A stretch of DNA of 60,260 nucleotides from the NCBI GenBank assembly GCA_002841945.1, contig PHBI01000030.1, positions 1-60,260 of the forward strand, in the 5' to 3' direction. The position numbers were made by a program, and so were the translations under genes. The stretch comes from Deltaproteobacteria bacterium HGW-Deltaproteobacteria-14. Lineage in GTDB: Bacteria > Myxococcota_A > UBA9042 > PHBI01. The notes under the pieces were generated by a model. That model ran no database searches. It saw only the letters and a list, made by a program, of their open reading frames with translations, and had not been told where the DNA came from. This document shows, one piece after another, positions 59,013 to 60,260 of the stretch (positions within the stretch are counted from its first letter, which is position 1; each line of letters begins with the position of its first letter).

Positions 59013-59885
59013 ATGATCCGGAGAGCCCTGTGGATCGGCGGCGCGACGCTCGTGTTCATGGCCTGCGGCCCGATGCCGGGCTACATGGCGCCCAGCGAGC
59101 GACGCGCGCCCGACAAGTCGACGCGCTCGAGCGTCGAGTACACCGCGCCCGACGATGACGAATCGGCGTCGGACGACCGCGCTGGGACCGACGACGAGGA
59201 CGAAGGACGCTACGCCCAGCCGGGCGACCGCCCGAGGGCCACGTCCACGTCGCCGCCGACCGTCTTGCGCGACCGGTCGACACCGGCGATGCCCCCTGCC
59301 CCGAGCGAGTCGGCTCCCACGGTGACCCGCGAGGCCCCGCCGGTGAAGGCGCCGACCCCCGCGAGCGCCACCCCGGCCTCGAGCCCGAGCAAGCTCCAGG
59401 TGGTCCCGCTCGACCGCGCCGACAGCTACTACCTCATCGACCGGGAGCGCGGGCTGTGCTTCTTCATCCACAAGGAGACCTCGGCGAAGGTCGACTGCGC
59501 CATCATCCCCGAGGGGCGTGACGTCGCGCAGCCGACCCCGGCGGCGACGCCGGCGCCGAAGTCCGACGAGGGCGTCCGGCGCCGCTACGTCGAGCCGGAG
59601 CCCGCCCCCGCGGCGCCCCCGCGGCGCGTGACCGCCCCGGCCCCGACGCCCGCACCCGACCCCAACGGGCCCACGGCGGACGAGCTCAACCGCTTTGAGA
59701 GCGCCTACGTCGAGATCGCCTGCGACCGACGTCAGGGCTCGTTCACCCCGCCGCACGCACGGATCGACGAGGCTGGCCTGTCCCAGGAGCGGTACAACGC
59801 CATCGAGGGCTGGCTGACGTCCGACGAGCGCGCCTGGCGCCTCCTCGTGAACCGCGCCTACCGCGAGTGCGACGCACGCAAGTAG
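59013..59885 (+). CDS. Proline-rich lipoprotein of unknown function
   Basis: 290 residues. AGGAGG precedes ATG 59013. Signal peptide with lipobox VFMAC (Cys about residue 17). A long disordered region rich in Pro, Asp and Ser (DDDESASDDRAGTDDEDE, SAPTVTREAPPVKAPTPAS) contains a small beta domain (KLQVVPLDRADSYYLIDRER, LCFFIHKETSAKVDC, about 128-170). A C-terminal helical domain (NRFESAYVEIACDRRQGS, ERYNAIEGWLTSDERAW) follows. No family recognised; conserved helix pairs suggest a protein-binding or periplasmic spanning role. Confidence 0.78.
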   Translation: MIRRALWIGGATLVFMACGPMPGYMAPSERRAPDKSTRSSVEYTAPDDDESASDDRAGTDDEDEGRYAQPGDRPRATSTSPPTVLRDRSTPAMPPAPSESAPTVTREAPPVKAPTPASATPASSPSKLQVVPLDRADSYYLIDRERGLCFFIHKETSAKVDCAIIPEGRDVAQPTPAATPAPKSDEGVRRRYVEPEPAPAAPPRRVTAPAPTPAPDPNGPTADELNRFESAYVEIACDRRQGSFTPPHARIDEAGLSQERYNAIEGWLTSDERAWRLLVNRAYRECDARK

Positions 59886-59936
59886 CGGGCATCTATCCCT
59901 AGAGACGCACGAATCAACATATCGCAACGCACCATG

Positions 59937-59962
59937 ACGCCGCCGGGCCACCCCGGCGGCGT
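59937..59962 (+). terminator. Terminator-like hairpin after the last gene
   Basis: Perfect 11-bp stem acgccgccggg (59937-59947) / cccggcggcgt (59952-59962), 4-nt loop, then tcgtgttt. The U-tract is weak. Confidence 0.6.
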
Positions 59963-59980
59963 TCGTGTTTCCGGGGGCGG

Positions 59981-60112
<132 letters not shown>

Positions 60113-60163
60113 CGTCCGCGAGCGCGTGGGCGGCGTGGGTGAGCGCGTCAGTGGGCACGACCC

Positions 60164-60260
60164 GTCGGCGAAGCCGACACGATCCCCCGCGCCAGCGGGG
60201 GCGCCGAAGGCGGCGGGGGAAGCGAGCGAAGGGGCGCCTGGAACGTCTCGCGCAGAGGGT
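60164..60260 (-). repeat. Dispersed palindromic repeat, copy B (inverted)
   Basis: Hairpins gtcggc/gccgac (60164-60169/60173-60178) and cccccgc/gcggggg (60184-60190/60195-60201), then a 26-bp core (60235-60260) identical to the reverse complement of 51225-51250. The repeat may continue past the window edge. The 59886-60260 stretch contains no gene. Confidence 0.7.

Overview
This window is a high-GC chromosomal segment, with G or C at nearly all third codon positions. It looks like the core genome of a deltaproteobacterium-type organism, most likely Myxococcota or a relative. The reasons are the many Sec/lipobox lipoproteins with acidic D-x-D-x-D-G repeats, surface beta-propeller lipoproteins, a DUF5924/DUF2914 membrane protein, a glutamate-cysteine-ligase/CBS protein, and an ethylmalonyl-CoA-type carboxylase/mutase cluster. 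Taxonomy is inference only. I saw no rRNA, tRNA, CRISPR array, prophage or intact insertion sequence.

Layout. 1-4.8 kb: end of a coiled-coil protein; a minus-strand operon SCP2 - CaiB/AMACR - UbiB kinase; solo trpA; a RidA protein whose end is extended by a 15-bp repeat. 4.8-8.5 kb: a small ORF with its own promoter, a SPOR protein, a TPR-zincin fusion, a Ca-binding-repeat lipoprotein and a CbiX-like chelatase. 8.6-12.8 kb: a strongly structured leader RNA, then tryptophanase, a cysteine-dioxygenase-like cupin, a methyltransferase with a CHAT/caspase-like N-terminal domain, and an Asp/Glu racemase-family protein. 12.9-17.3 kb: crotonyl-CoA carboxylase/reductase, ethylmalonyl-CoA mutase and a MeaB GTPase broken by an exact 77-bp tandem duplication. 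17.4-23.3 kb: a lipoprotein, a gene-poor stretch with a candidate small transcript, a voltage-gated-type K+ channel, and an aspartoacylase-like/GCL-CBS pair.

23.5-31.4 kb: a lipoprotein - beta-barrel - lipoprotein operon; a DUF4157 (eCIS-associated) protein coupled to a small protein; a PPK2 kinase; and a clear cobalamin riboswitch in front of an uncharacterised lipoprotein. 31.4-39.1 kb is mostly housekeeping: FolC, LigA, a ClpA/ClpC ATPase and D-Ala-D-Ala ligase. 39.2-43.8 kb: a 1462-residue lipoprotein with a DTV stalk repeat and 13 DxDGDG/Cys repeats, ending at a textbook terminator. 43.8-51.1 kb (minus): DUF5924 membrane protein - FG-GAP protein - solute-binding protein - NtrY-like histidine kinase - asnS, with stop/start overlaps. 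51.2-60.3 kb: a VWA protein, Fpg/Nei glycosylase, class A PBP, small lipoproteins, a TPR protein, TatA, an MGMT with an extra C-terminal domain, and a repeat-rich end.

Themes. B12 appears three times: the CbiX-like protein, the adenosylcobalamin-dependent mutase with its chaperone, and the riboswitch. The strongest candidates for undescribed biology are the riboswitch-controlled lipoprotein, the structured leader of the tryptophanase cluster, the CHAT-like/methyltransferase fusion, the DUF4157 pair, and the solute-binding protein/FG-GAP/histidine-kinase operon.
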